The notes beneath the pieces were generated by a model. That model saw only the letters and a list, made by a program, of their open reading frames with translations, had not been told where the DNA came from and did not search any database. The position numbers were made by a program, and so were the translations under genes. A stretch of DNA of 64,000 nucleotides from Bradyrhizobium sp. AUGA SZCCT0176 (lineage in GTDB: Bacteria; Pseudomonadota; Alphaproteobacteria; Rhizobiales; Xanthobacteraceae), in the NCBI RefSeq assembly GCF_018130145.1, contig NZ_JAFCMB010000003.1:496001-560000 (forward strand). Direction: 5' to 3'. This document shows, in pieces, positions 23,019 through 32,006 of the stretch (position 1 is the first letter of the stretch; each line of letters opens with the position of its first letter).

Positions 23019-23058
23019 TACGGAGGTTGTGTCAGGAAACTACGGAGGTTGTGTCAGG
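23019..23058. repeat. Direct repeat of an 18-mer across the GGDEF/EAL stop codon
   Basis: TACGGAGGTTGTGTCAGG occurs at 23019-23036 and again at 23041-23058 with a 4-nt spacer. The second copy contains the stop codon of the neighbouring minus-strand gene (23054-23056). It looks like a recent tandem duplication. Confidence 0.9.
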
Positions 23059-25384
23059 CGATTGAGCGCGATGGAACCACAACCAGCGGTTCGTCCGGCG
23101 AACGGCGGCCGTGGGAGGCGTTCAGCAGCTGGCGGATCCGCGCCGCTGGAACCGGCCGGCTGAACAGATAGCCCTGCGCCTCGGTCACCGCGCCATCGGC
23201 ACTGACCAGTTCCAGTTGCTGGTTGGTCTCGATGCCCTCGACCACGACCGACATGCCGAGATCGGCCGACAGCCGCGCCACGCCGCGCAGCAACGTCAAC
23301 GGACGATCGGTATCGATGCCTTCGAGGAAGGAGCGGTCGATCTTCACCTTCTGCAATGGGAAGTTGTGAAGATAGCTCAGGCTGGAATAGCCGGTGCCGA
23401 AGTCATCCAGCGAGATCCGCACGCCGAGCGAATGCAGCTGCGACAGCACGTCGTGCGTCAGCTGCGTGTTGCGCAGCAGCGAGGATTCGGTGATCTCGAT
23501 TTCGAGACGGTCCGCCGGCAGGCCGGAGACTTCGAGCGCGTAGCGAACTTCGCTGAGCACGTCGCGCTGATGGAATTGCTGCGGCGAGAAGTTGACGGCG
23601 ACGCTGACGGCCTCGGGCCACTTCATGCATTCCATGCAGGCCTTGCGCAGAATCCAGCGGCCGAGATCGACGATCAGGCCCATATCCTCGGCGACGGGAA
23701 TGATATCGATCGGCGACACCGTGCCGCGGACCGGATGATTCCAGCGCAGCAGCGCCTCGCAGGTCGAGATCTTGCCGGACTTGATATTGACCAGCGGCTG
23801 ATAGAACAGCTCGAACTCCTCGTTCGCCAGCGCCTTGCGCAGGTCGAGTTCCAGGATGCGGCGCGCTTCGACGGTTTGCGCCATCTCGTCGCGGAAGAAG
23901 CAGAAGGTGCCACGCCCGTCCGCCTTGGCGCGGTACAGCGCCATGTCGGCGTTCTTGAGCAGCGTGTCGGCGCTGACACCGAGAGAGGTCATGGCGATGC
24001 CGACGCTGGCGCCGATCTCGACCAGATGATTGTCGATCTTGTAGCGCTCGCTCAGCCGGTCGACGATGCGCCGGGCGAGACCCGCCGCGTCCTCGTGGGA
24101 GTGAATGTCCTGTTGGAACACGACGAATTCGTCGCCGCCGAACCGCGCCACGAAGTCCTCGGGCCGCAACATCTCGCGCAACCGCCCGGCGACCGCGCAC
24201 AGCAACTGGTCGCCGCAGGGATGGCCCAGCGTGTCGTTGACCTGCTTGAACTGATCGAGGTCGACGAACAGCAGCGCCGACAACCTCTCGGCGCCCTGCT
24301 GTATCGCCATCAGGCGCCCGATCTCGTCGCGGAAATTGACCCGGTTGGGAAGCTCGGTGAGTTCGTCGTAACGCGCAAGATGGCTGATCTTGGCTTCCGC
24401 GTCGCGCCGCTCGGTGATGTCTTCGAGCAAGACGACCGCGCCTCCGCCCGCCATCGGCTGGAACGTCCATGACAGCGACCGGTTGCGCGTGGCGTCGGGA
24501 TCGGTCGTGATCATGTCCCGCGCCTGCGAACTCTCGATTTCCGACAGGATCATGCTGCCGCTTGCGTTCGAAATCGAACCGGAGGCGACGCAGGCAGCGA
24601 TGATGTCGGCCGCACTGACGCCGCCCTGCACGGAATCGTCGGACAGCTGCATCATGTTGCTGAACCGGTGGTTCATCACGGCCAGGCGGCCGTCAGCGCC
24701 GAACATGCAGAGCCCGTGCGGCATGTTGTTCAATGCGGTATCGAACTGGCCGGCCAGCGCCGCCTCGCGTTCGCGCGCCACCAGCGCCTGCATGAAAATT
24801 CGGTGCAGATTGGCCGAGATCTGCAGCACCGCTACGAGGAACGCGGTGCACACGACTGACATCGCGATGTAATAGGGGGCACCACGCAACGCCAGCGCGA
24901 TCACGGTTGGACCGTAGATGAGTGCGGCCTGCAGTTGGAATACCCACTGCCGTCCATAGGCCCTGCCCGCACCTAACGCCAAGGTCCCGGTGGTGGTGGA
25001 CAGGCAGATCATATGAGCCACGGCATCATCAGTGAACAGCAGCGTCGCGGAGCACCATGTGCCGAGCGCGGTGGCTTGGATCATCGCGCCGATCTGATGA
25101 TACCTCTTCCAGCGCGCAGCTTCCTCAACAGTCGGGGTCGATTTGCGCGCGTGGTACCGCTGCACGATGAATGCGCGGACGACGCCAGCGAAGACGAGCA
25201 GCGCGACACACGCCCAGATCAGCGTTGAGCCCGTCTTCAGCGCGGTCATCGCTGCGGCGCCGGCGCCGAAGGCGAGGCCCGTCAGCATCGGAGCGGAAGT
25301 CTCGAACAGCGAATCGATCAGCGCCGCGCGAAGATATGGCGACGTTTGTTGATCCGGCTCTCCGCTCTGTTTGGCAAGCTGCAT
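23054..25384 (-). CDS. Membrane-anchored GGDEF/EAL c-di-GMP protein with PAS domain
   Basis: The roughly 776-residue protein begins with about six hydrophobic segments (to about residue 200). A PAS-like domain follows (FDTALNNMPHGLCMFGADG onward), then a GGDEF domain with intact active site ARFGGDEF and the RxxD-like region less clear, then an EAL domain with CEALLRWNHP, ESSLLRN and DDFGTGYSSL. Key metal residues appear present, so both cyclase and phosphodiesterase activities are possible. ATG 25384 was preferred to GTG 25396 because of the distance to AAAGGA. It is inserted between tolB and pal, in the same direction. Confidence 0.93.
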   Translation of the reverse strand: MQLAKQSGEPDQQTSPYLRAALIDSLFETSAPMLTGLAFGAGAAAMTALKTGSTLIWACVALLVFAGVVRAFIVQRYHARKSTPTVEEAARWKRYHQIGAMIQATALGTWCSATLLFTDDAVAHMICLSTTTGTLALGAGRAYGRQWVFQLQAALIYGPTVIALALRGAPYYIAMSVVCTAFLVAVLQISANLHRIFMQALVAREREAALAGQFDTALNNMPHGLCMFGADGRLAVMNHRFSNMMQLSDDSVQGGVSAADIIAACVASGSISNASGSMILSEIESSQARDMITTDPDATRNRSLSWTFQPMAGGGAVVLLEDITERRDAEAKISHLARYDELTELPNRVNFRDEIGRLMAIQQGAERLSALLFVDLDQFKQVNDTLGHPCGDQLLCAVAGRLREMLRPEDFVARFGGDEFVVFQQDIHSHEDAAGLARRIVDRLSERYKIDNHLVEIGASVGIAMTSLGVSADTLLKNADMALYRAKADGRGTFCFFRDEMAQTVEARRILELDLRKALANEEFELFYQPLVNIKSGKISTCEALLRWNHPVRGTVSPIDIIPVAEDMGLIVDLGRWILRKACMECMKWPEAVSVAVNFSPQQFHQRDVLSEVRYALEVSGLPADRLEIEITESSLLRNTQLTHDVLSQLHSLGVRISLDDFGTGYSSLSYLHNFPLQKVKIDRSFLEGIDTDRPLTLLRGVARLSADLGMSVVVEGIETNQQLELVSADGAVTEAQGYLFSRPVPAARIRQLLNASHGRRSPDEPLVVVPSRSIA

Positions 25385-25553
25385 TTTCGGGCGCACGTCC
25401 TTTGGATTAGACGTTGTACCCTTTGCAGATGAAGTCTTTCTGAGCGAACATCGTTACCAAGACGTTGCTTTTCGTTTCCCGCCGTAGAAATCTGCCTTAT
25501 AAATCAGCATGCTAGGCAATGTTTGCCGATTAACGCCCTAACCCGTGGAACGC

Positions 25554-26915
25554 TCAGGACAACAGCGGAGACCATGCCGGATCGGAGGCGAAGCCGGGGG
25601 TCGGAACCCGCAACTCGTTGCGTCCGGAGATATCGACGGTGAACAATGAAGGGCCGCTGTTGCCGCCGGGCTCGCGGAAGAACATCAGCACCCGGCCGTT
25701 CGGCGCAAAGGTCGGGCCTTCGTTGTGGAAGCCCGAAGTGAGAATGCGTTCGCCCGATCCGTCCGGCTTCATGATGCCGATCGCGAATTGACCACCGCCC
25801 TGCTTGGTGAAGGCGATGTAGTCGCCGCGCGGCGACCACACCGGCGTCGAATAGCTGCCCTCCTGGAACGAAATGCGCTGCGCGCCGCCGCCGGTCGCCG
25901 GCATCACGTAGATCTGCGGCTTGCCGCCGCGATCGGACTCAAAGCAGATGCGGGCGCCGTCCGGCGAATAGGACGGCGAGGTGTCGATCGCCGGCGTGTC
26001 GGTCAGCCGCGTCGTCGATTTCGAGCGCAGGTCCATCACGAACAGGTTCGAATTGCCGCCCTGCTGCAGGCTCATGATGACGCGCTGGCCGTCCGGCGAG
26101 AAGCGCGGCGAGAACGACATGCCCGGGAAGTTGCCGACGATCTCGCGCTGCCCGGTCTCGATGTTGAACAGATAGACGCGCGGATCGCCCTGCCCGAACT
26201 CCATATAGGTGATTTCCTGGGTCGACGGCGAAAACCGCGGCGTCAGCACCAGGTCGGCGCCGCGCGTCAGATATTTCACGTTGGCGCCGTCCTGATCCAT
26301 CAAGGCCAGCCGCTTGACGCGGCGTTCCTTGGAGCCGCTCTCGTCGACGAACACCACACGGCTGTCGAAGTAGCCTTTTTCGCCGGTCAGGCGCTCGTAG
26401 ATCTGGTCGGAGATGATGTGGGCGATCCGCCGCCAGTATTCCGGCGAGGTGAAATATTGCTGGCCGGTGAGCTGCTGGCCGGTGTTGACGTCCCAGAGCC
26501 GGAATTCGGCCTTGAGACGGCCGTCGCCCTGCCGCGTCATGCGGCCGGTCACCAGCGCCTGCGCGTTGATGGTTTTCCAGTTCTGGAAGCTCGGTGCCGC
26601 GTCGATGTTGATGGTCTTTTCGACGTAGGCCGCCTGGTCGATCGGCGCGAACAGACCGCTGCGCTTGAGGTTGTTGGTGATGACCTGCGTCACGCCGACG
26701 CCGACTTCGGCGTCAGCCGGCGTGCCGGCCGTGAAATTCGGGATCGCGATCGGCAGCGGAACGAACTCGCCTTCGGGAATAGGAATGCGCTTGGGCGCTT
26801 GCGCAAAACCCTCTCGAATGGATACGGCAGAGACCGCACCGAGCGCGGCCATTCCGGAAATGATTTGCCGGCGGCTCGGGCGCAACACATCAGGCAACAC
26901 AATTTTGTCTATCAT
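25554..26915 (-). CDS. tolB: Tol-Pal system protein TolB
   Basis: The 453-residue periplasmic protein has a TolB N-terminal domain (about 45-165) and a six-bladed beta-propeller with repeated SPDGx[11 protein letters not shown] motifs. The signal sequence carries [10 protein letters not shown], a twin-arginine-like motif, before the hydrophobic stretch ending in GFAQA; Tat export is possible. The ATG at 26913-26915 begins [11 protein letters not shown] and lies 46 nt after the tolA stop. TolB binds Pal and receives force from TolA during envelope constriction. Confidence 0.96.
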   Translation of the reverse strand: MIDKIVLPDVLRPSRRQIISGMAALGAVSAVSIREGFAQAPKRIPIPEGEFVPLPIAIPNFTAGTPADAEVGVGVTQVITNNLKRSGLFAPIDQAAYVEKTINIDAAPSFQNWKTINAQALVTGRMTRQGDGRLKAEFRLWDVNTGQQLTGQQYFTSPEYWRRIAHIISDQIYERLTGEKGYFDSRVVFVDESGSKERRVKRLALMDQDGANVKYLTRGADLVLTPRFSPSTQEITYMEFGQGDPRVYLFNIETGQREIVGNFPGMSFSPRFSPDGQRVIMSLQQGGNSNLFVMDLRSKSTTRLTDTPAIDTSPSYSPDGARICFESDRGGKPQIYVMPATGGGAQRISFQEGSYSTPVWSPRGDYIAFTKQGGGQFAIGIMKPDGSGERILTSGFHNEGPTFAPNGRVLMFFREPGGNSGPSLFTVDISGRNELRVPTPGFASDPAWSPLLS

Positions 26916-26961
26916 CGCTTCAAACTTTGCTCGTGTTGGCGTTCGCTGACTGCGAACCCCG

Positions 26962-27891
26962 TCAGACTTTTTCCCTGAAGACCGGTGCGAAGTATTTCCA
27001 TTCCTCAAAGAACGCGGCCGGCAGATTGTAAGGCTGGCACTCGATAATGGCGCGCAGTGCGCTCTCCTGGTAGACACGAAGGAACGGCGTTGCCGGAGTG
27101 CCTTCGGGCACCGGCATCCCTTCCAGCGTGCCATCACGCTTCAGGCGGATCGCAAAGGCGACTTCCGGCTTTTGCGACTCGATGCCGCCATAGGGCTTCT
27201 TCCAGCACCGCTCGACCTGCCGCTGGAACAGCGCGCCCCAAGTCGCGGAATTGTCTGCTGCCGTGCCCTTTGAAGTGCCGAGCGCGGCGTTGGAATTCAG
27301 CGTGGAACCAGTCGCGGCTTGCCGCGTCGCGTCGCGCTTGTCCAAAAGCGCCGCAATCTGCGTTTGATCGAAATGCCGTTCGACGATCTTCTGCTTCTGC
27401 TCCGGCGGTTTTGCCGCCGGCTGGGCGACCGGCTTCGGCGGCGGCTTCTTCTCTTCCTTCTTGATGGCTTCCGCGATCGGATCGACCTTCGGCGGATCCG
27501 GCTTCTTCTCCGGCTTCGGCTCTTCCTTGGGCTTTTCGGCGACCTTCGGCGGATCTGGTTTTTTCTCGACCGGCTTCTCCTCGGCCTTCGGCTGCGGCGG
27601 CGGCGCAGTTTCGGTAATGACCGGCGCCTTTTCGCTCACCTTGCCGACGGCGTCGTCGAGCGGCTTGGCTTCGGCGACTTTTTCCACCAGCGGCTTAGGA
27701 TTTTCCTTCTTGCCGGTCTTCGAACCGGCCATGACCTTTGCGAGTTGATCAGAGGAAATGACATCGACGGCGACCGATTCCTCCGGCGTCATTTCGTAAG
27801 CCTTGGTCGAGAACGACACCAGTCCGTACCCCAGCACGAGGACGTGCAGGGCGACCGACGCAGCCAGTGTCTTGTCGATCTTGAGCTTCAC
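26962..27891 (-). CDS. tolA: Tol-Pal system protein TolA
   Basis: The 309-residue inner-membrane protein has one N-terminal transmembrane helix (about 8-28). A long Lys/Pro/Glu-rich region with repeats of KPDPPKV (about 70-190) spans the periplasm. The C-terminal TonB/TolA-type domain shows [19 protein letters not shown] and [20 protein letters not shown]. It connects the TolQR motor to TolB-Pal. It lies 35 nt after tolR. The helical domain is Pro-rich instead of Ala-rich, as usual in alphaproteobacteria. Confidence 0.95.
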   Translation of the reverse strand: MKLKIDKTLAASVALHVLVLGYGLVSFSTKAYEMTPEESVAVDVISSDQLAKVMAGSKTGKKENPKPLVEKVAEAKPLDDAVGKVSEKAPVITETAPPPQPKAEEKPVEKKPDPPKVAEKPKEEPKPEKKPDPPKVDPIAEAIKKEEKKPPPKPVAQPAAKPPEQKQKIVERHFDQTQIAALLDKRDATRQAATGSTLNSNAALGTSKGTAADNSATWGALFQRQVERCWKKPYGGIESQKPEVAFAIRLKRDGTLEGMPVPEGTPATPFLRVYQESALRAIIECQPYNLPAAFFEEWKYFAPVFREKV

Positions 27892-27926
27892 TTAAGTCTT
27901 TCCGCTCCGCGCAAAAACGGGCTCGC

Positions 27927-28400
27927 TCACGAGCCCCCCTCGGGGATGATCACGATGTTCGCCTTGAACCCCGCCGTCCTAATATACCCCAATAACTTCA
28001 TCATATCCGTGTAACAGACGTCTTTATCGCCGCGCAGGTAGACCACGCTTTCGGCTTCCGACCGGGTTTCCTTGATAGCCTTGATCTTGGGCAGCAACTC
28101 GGCGGCCGGGATCAGGGCATCCCCCAGATATAATTCGACATTCGAATTGCAGGAGCCGCCGGTGCGCTTGACCGACAGCGTCAATGGCGGGGCGTTCGAC
28201 GCCAGCGACTTGCCGCCGCTTGCGATCGGCAGATCGATATCGATGGTCGAGGTCATCAAGGGTGCGGCCACCATGAAGATGATCAGCAGCACCAGCATCA
28301 CGTCCACCATCGGCGTGACGTTGATCTCCGCCATCACGGCGGCGCGTCGCCGGCCGCGGCGTCCACCGCCACCTGCCGAACCTGCCATGTTCATCGCCAT
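27927..28400 (-). CDS. tolR: Tol-Pal system protein TolR (ExbD family)
   Basis: The 157-residue protein has a Gly/Arg-rich cytoplasmic start and the signature MAEINVTPMVDVMLVLLIIF, in which the aspartate of the membrane helix is the proton-carrying residue. A periplasmic domain ending in MMKLLGYIRTAGF completes it. It forms the proton-driven motor with TolQ and energises TolA. About 90 nt containing a dispersed repeat separate it from tolQ, unusually far for this pair. Confidence 0.96.
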   Translation of the reverse strand: MAMNMAGSAGGGGRRGRRRAAVMAEINVTPMVDVMLVLLIIFMVAAPLMTSTIDIDLPIASGGKSLASNAPPLTLSVKRTGGSCNSNVELYLGDALIPAAELLPKIKAIKETRSEAESVVYLRGDKDVCYTDMMKLLGYIRTAGFKANIVIIPEGGS

Positions 28401-28454
28401 GATCGGATGCCCACAATGCTCACGATTGACCGCTCCTCACGCCGTATATCCAGG

Positions 28455-28499
28455 GCATGATCTGGTCCGAAAACCGGTTTCCACTTTTCGGGATCATGC
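28455..28499. repeat. Dispersed gcatgatc...gatcatgc repeat, copy 1 (contains the tolQ stop)
   Basis: The ends gcatgatc and gatcatgc are inverted, and the centre reads cgaaaaccgg...ccacttttcgg. The same family occurs at 29299-29344, 29362-29406 and 48133-48177. The last codon and stop of tolQ lie within this copy. Confidence 0.9.
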
Positions 28500-29267
28500 C
28501 CGCTCGTCGATCTGGCGCGACAGGATCGCTGAAAATTCGTCGGCGAACCCCTCCAGCCGCTGGGCCTGCCGGTTCACCTCGGAAATGAACTTATTGTAGA
28601 AAATAGTCGCCGGAATGGCAGCGATAAGGCCGATCGCGGTGGCAAACAGCGCCTCCGCGATACCAGGCGCCACCACCGCCAGCGAGGTGTTCTTCGAGGC
28701 CGCGATCGACTGGAAGCTCGACATGATGCCCCAGACGGTTCCGAACAGGCCGACGAACGGCCCGGCCGAGCCGACGGTGGCCAGCACCAAAAGCCGCCGT
28801 TCCAGCCGCTCGACTTCACGGGCGATGGAGACGTTCATCACCTTCTCGATCCGCATCTGCAGGCCGGCAAAGGACCGGGTCTGGCTCTCGAACGAACGTT
28901 TCCATTCGCGCATCGCCGCCACAAAGCACGCTGCCATGGATTGCGTCGGCTTGGCGGAGAGCGAACGGTAAAGCTCCTCGATCGATTGCCCGGACCAGAA
29001 CGCCTGTTCGAAACGGTCCATCGCGCGCTTGGTGCGCGCATAGAGAAAGATCTTGTCGATGGCGATCGCCCAGACCCAGACCGAACAGGCGAGCAGCCCC
29101 AGCATCACCGACTTGACGACCCAGTGCGCCTGCAGGAACAGCGAAATCAGCGACACGTCTGACGCGGCCAGCGACAGCGATTGCGTTTCGACCTGTTGGG
29201 CGCTGGCGGACGAAGCCGTTGCCAGGAGGCAGGCCAGCGTCGCGAACTGCAGGAATCTCCGGATCAC
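28494..29267 (-). CDS. tolQ: Tol-Pal system protein TolQ
   Basis: The 257-residue MotA/TolQ/ExbB-type channel protein has three membrane helices: HWVVKSVMLGLLACSVWVWAI, then the pair around AAIPATIF and the GSAGPFVGLFGTVWGIM loop-helix characteristic of the family. The start was set at the GTG 29265-29267 with AGAGGA 9-10 nt upstream. A longer ATG start at 29342 would translate a dispersed repeat. The product then begins with a hydrophobic signal-like segment ending ASAQQ. The stop lies inside another copy of that repeat. ybgC, its usual neighbour, is 23 kb away. Confidence 0.93.
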   Translation of the reverse strand: MIRRFLQFATLACLLATASSASAQQVETQSLSLAASDVSLISLFLQAHWVVKSVMLGLLACSVWVWAIAIDKIFLYARTKRAMDRFEQAFWSGQSIEELYRSLSAKPTQSMAACFVAAMREWKRSFESQTRSFAGLQMRIEKVMNVSIAREVERLERRLLVLATVGSAGPFVGLFGTVWGIMSSFQSIAASKNTSLAVVAPGIAEALFATAIGLIAAIPATIFYNKFISEVNRQAQRLEGFADEFSAILSRQIDERA

Positions 29268-29298
29268 CAGATCATATCCTCTCAATGCTCTCGTTTGG

Positions 29299-29406
29299 GC
29301 ATGATCCTCGTCGGAAAACCGGGTCTCACTTTTCCGGATCATGCTCTATCTCTTGTTTGGAGCATGATCTTTTCGGAAAACCGGGTCCCACTTTTCCGGA
29401 TCATGC
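29299..29406. repeat. Two tandem gcatgatc...gatcatgc repeats upstream of tolQ
   Basis: Copies at 29299-29344 and 29362-29406 are nearly identical (cggaaaaccgggtc / cacttttccgg centre) and lie 17 nt apart. Each can form a stem from its inverted ends. They occupy the place where the tolQ promoter or the junction to ybgC would be expected. Confidence 0.92.
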
Positions 29407-29718
29407 TCCTTCCCAAATTCCTCCGGGAGCGACTGGCTGCCCGTTCCACAGCCGCGCATCGGGCGCGGCGAAAAATGCGCCAGCGCGAGAGCCTCATTGG
29501 TGTCGCATGGGGGGCCCGTCCAAAGCCGGGTCCTGCTTCCCCTGCCAACGTGTCAAAACGAGGGCTATCCGCGCGTCTTTACGTCCCTAACCAGACGCTA
29601 ATCTTGGTTAATGCGAGGTTACCAAAGGAGATTTTGGCTGCCGGAAATCAAGGCAGGCCGGGCGGTTATGGGGGCTGGAACCGGGTTCCCGAGGCCCCTC
29701 CCTAGGGTCTTGCTCGGT

Positions 29719-29863
29719 GTCGTCCCGGCCTTCAGCCGGGACCCATACGCCGCGGCAGTTATTGTTTACAGAAGGTCCCTAACGCCAGCGCTCCAACCGA
29801 TGGGCCGCGGAGTATGGGTCCCCCGATGCGCAATTGCGCATCTGAGCTCAAGGCCGGGACGAC
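29719..29863. repeat. Composite palindromic repeat (gtcgtcccgg ... ccgggacgac) with GATGCGCAATTGCGCATC core
   Basis: The element is bounded by gtcgtcccgg and ccgggacgac and contains the perfect 18-bp palindrome GATGCGCAATTGCGCATC at 29825-29842. Relatives lie at 49391-49535 and 51022-51138, and the palindrome also occurs at 58065-58082. The stretch 29407-29718 before it shows no gene I can support. Confidence 0.85.
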
Positions 29864-29887
29864 GGCGGTGTTTGTCGTTGTACCGTG

Positions 29888-30450
29888 CACTAAACGCACT
29901 TTCACCTTCTCGCGACGCATTACGCCCGAGCTTTGCCAGAAACTTCCCGCCCTCTCGTAAGAGGGCGCAGGGAAGACCGGGTGCGCGCTGCACCCGCGGT
30001 CCCGTGTGCGGTTAGCACAAGAAATGCTGCACACGAGCATACAGGGCAGCGGAGAACACCCGGCCTTCCCTGCGCAATGGCTTTACGGCTTATGCCGTGA
30101 TCTCCCCGGAGACGAGTTCTTGGTTGACTCCGTCACCGCCGTTTCCGCTTGCGCTTCTCCGACGGCTTGACGCCAGCAACGGGCGCCAGGACCACACGGT
30201 TTTGCCGTACGCTTTTGTCGCGTTACGTCTTCGCGACATCAGCGTCCACCGCAACCCGTCCAACGTCCGTGACGACGGCCGACGCCCTCTGAGTGGGACG
30301 GGATGGCGGGAATATGCCCCTGATTTTACTTCCGGTAAACAGAAATGTTTTTTATTCTGGGGCTTGACACGGTTTCCGATAATCGGAACTGATTTGCCCG
30401 TCGGGTTGTTTTGTCGCACCCTCTGCACGAGATAGTGCTTGCGCGCGGAG
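29888..30450. other. Non-coding region with several stem-loops (possible structured RNA or composite repeat)
   Basis: About 560 bp hold no credible protein gene: frames are short and lack ribosome sites. Inverted repeats are dense: ccctctcgtaagaggg, gggtgcgcgctgcaccc, gtgtgc...gcacac, cttccctgcgc with gcgcagggaag earlier, tttacggcttatgccgtga and ttccgataatcggaa. Parts resemble sequence I have seen recur in Bradyrhizobium genomes. It may be a mosaic of repeats, or a non-coding RNA; orientation is unknown. Confidence 0.5.
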
Positions 30451-30489
30451 CGACGCAGTTCCCGGCGCGTCCCTGCGCAAACGCATTGC

Positions 30490-31257
30490 TCAGGCGGAAA
30501 TCTTCGGCTGCGGGCAGTTCGTCAATCGCGCCGGCATGCCGACGGCGGTACATCCGGCCGGCACGTCTTGCTCGATGAGCGCGCCGGCACCGATCTTGGC
30601 GAAGTCGCCGATGCTGACGTCACCCAAAATCGTGGCGCCGGTGCTGAGCAGCACGCCGCGGCCGATCCGGGGCGTGCGGCCCGGCATTGCCTGTTTCCGG
30701 CCGATGGTGACATTTTGCAGGATCGTCACCTCGTCGCCGATGACGGCAAACGCGCCAATAATGATGCCGGTCGCATGATCGAGATACACCGACGTGCCGA
30801 TCGAGGCGGAAGGATGGATGCTGACCTGCAGCGAATCCGACGACAGGCTTTGCAGCATTAGCGCGAGGTCGGTGCGCTCGTGACGCCAGAGCCAGTTGGA
30901 GACGCGCCAGGCCTGCAGCGCGACATAGCCCTTGAAGTTGAGCAGCGGCGGCAGCAGCCGATTCATCGCGGGATCGCGAACGGCGATGCTTTGCAGATCG
31001 CGGCTCGCCGCCTCGATCAGGTCGGGCGCGGCGTGAAAGGCCTCGCGGGCAATGCGGGCGAACTGCTCGCGGTCGTCCGCGCGCTTGCCGAACCGTTCAC
31101 CGATCTGATGGGCGATCGCGCTGCCAAGATCGGAATGATCGAGGATCGCTGATGACAGCGAGGCGCCGAACAGGGGATCGACGGCGAGCGCCGTTTCCGC
31201 CTCGTGGCGGACGGACAGCCAGAGCTGGTCGACCGGTGTGATTGCATTCTCAGTCAT
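30490..31257 (-). CDS. cysE: Serine O-acetyltransferase
   Basis: The 255-residue enzyme makes O-acetylserine from serine and acetyl-CoA for cysteine synthesis. The N-terminal helical domain shows SAILDHSDLGSAIAHQIGERFG. The left-handed beta-helix has hexapeptide repeats IHPSASIGTSVYLDHATGIIIG, with the catalytic DH pair, then VTIGRKQAMPGRTPRIGRGVLL. The ATG at 31255-31257 fits the family N terminus; a start eight codons earlier is possible. It is divergent from a GNAT gene. The C terminus is short, and the usual isoleucine of the CysK-binding tail is near the end (KISA). Confidence 0.93.
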   Translation of the reverse strand: MTENAITPVDQLWLSVRHEAETALAVDPLFGASLSSAILDHSDLGSAIAHQIGERFGKRADDREQFARIAREAFHAAPDLIEAASRDLQSIAVRDPAMNRLLPPLLNFKGYVALQAWRVSNWLWRHERTDLALMLQSLSSDSLQVSIHPSASIGTSVYLDHATGIIIGAFAVIGDEVTILQNVTIGRKQAMPGRTPRIGRGVLLSTGATILGDVSIGDFAKIGAGALIEQDVPAGCTAVGMPARLTNCPQPKISA

Positions 31258-31435
31258 CGCCGTTGGCTCCAAGTGCAGCATCGGCGCGAATATAAGCAGT
31301 CCAGGGACCTCCGCCAGCGCAAGCAGCGTCGCTTCCGGCCGCGTCGGACCGGTTGCGGGCAATGGCGCAGCACCCGATATTGGCGGCAACCGGCCATCTT
31401 TCATTCTTTGGTGCGCCGTGTGGAGGCGGACCCGG

Positions 31436-31954
31436 ATGGAATCAGTGATCGATATCCGCCCGTTCAGGATCGACGATGCCGCGCAGGTGCAAGACCTGTT
31501 TGTCAGGGTCAACCGGCTGTTGGCGCCGCCTCCGATGAAGCAGGCATTTGAAGACTATATCGCGGCTTCTCTCAGGGAAGAGATCGATCAGATCAGCAGC
31601 TACTACGGCAGAAAGCAGGGCGGCTTCTGGGTAGCGGTCAAGGGAGGGAAAGTCGTCGGGATGTTCGGACTTGAACCGTCATCGACAGAGGCGATGGAAC
31701 TGCGCCGCATGTATGTCGATCCCGATGCCCGGCGTCGGGGCATCGCACGAAAAATGCTGGGTTTCGCGGAAGACGAGTGCCGACGACGCAACCGGCTCCG
31801 GATGGACTTGAGCACGTCAGAGTTACAGGGCGACGCCCTGTCACTCTATCGAAACGCCGGATATCAATTGGTGCGCGAAGAGGTCGCCATCGCGGCCAGC
31901 AACAAGACGCTGGGCGGCGGCATTCGCCGTTTCCATTTCACCAAACTACTTTGA
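31436..31954 (+). CDS. GNAT family N-acetyltransferase
   Basis: The 172-residue protein has the GNAT acetyl-CoA site: ELRRMYVDPDARRRGIARKML (motif A, R/Q-x-x-G-x-G/A) and LYRNAGYQLV near the end (motif B). The ATG at 31436 is preceded by GGAGG with a spacing of 9 nt; the open frame upstream belongs to the cysE leader. The substrate is unknown. It is the last gene before a convergent LysR regulator. Confidence 0.85.
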   Translation: MESVIDIRPFRIDDAAQVQDLFVRVNRLLAPPPMKQAFEDYIAASLREEIDQISSYYGRKQGGFWVAVKGGKVVGMFGLEPSSTEAMELRRMYVDPDARRRGIARKMLGFAEDECRRRNRLRMDLSTSELQGDALSLYRNAGYQLVREEVAIAASNKTLGGGIRRFHFTKLL

Positions 31955-32006
31955 GGCGGCGACGGATGGTGCCGGTCTGCGCAAGGAGCAATCCGTCCAC
32001 GAATCG

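Noticed and set aside
23019..23058. CRISPR-like repeat near the GGDEF/EAL gene
   Set aside because: Only two copies with a 4-nt spacer and no cas genes; a simple tandem duplication.
30090..30553. Short frames on both strands in the 30.1-30.5 kb region
   Set aside because: They coincide with inverted repeats, lack ribosome sites and overlap in several frames; the region reads as non-coding.
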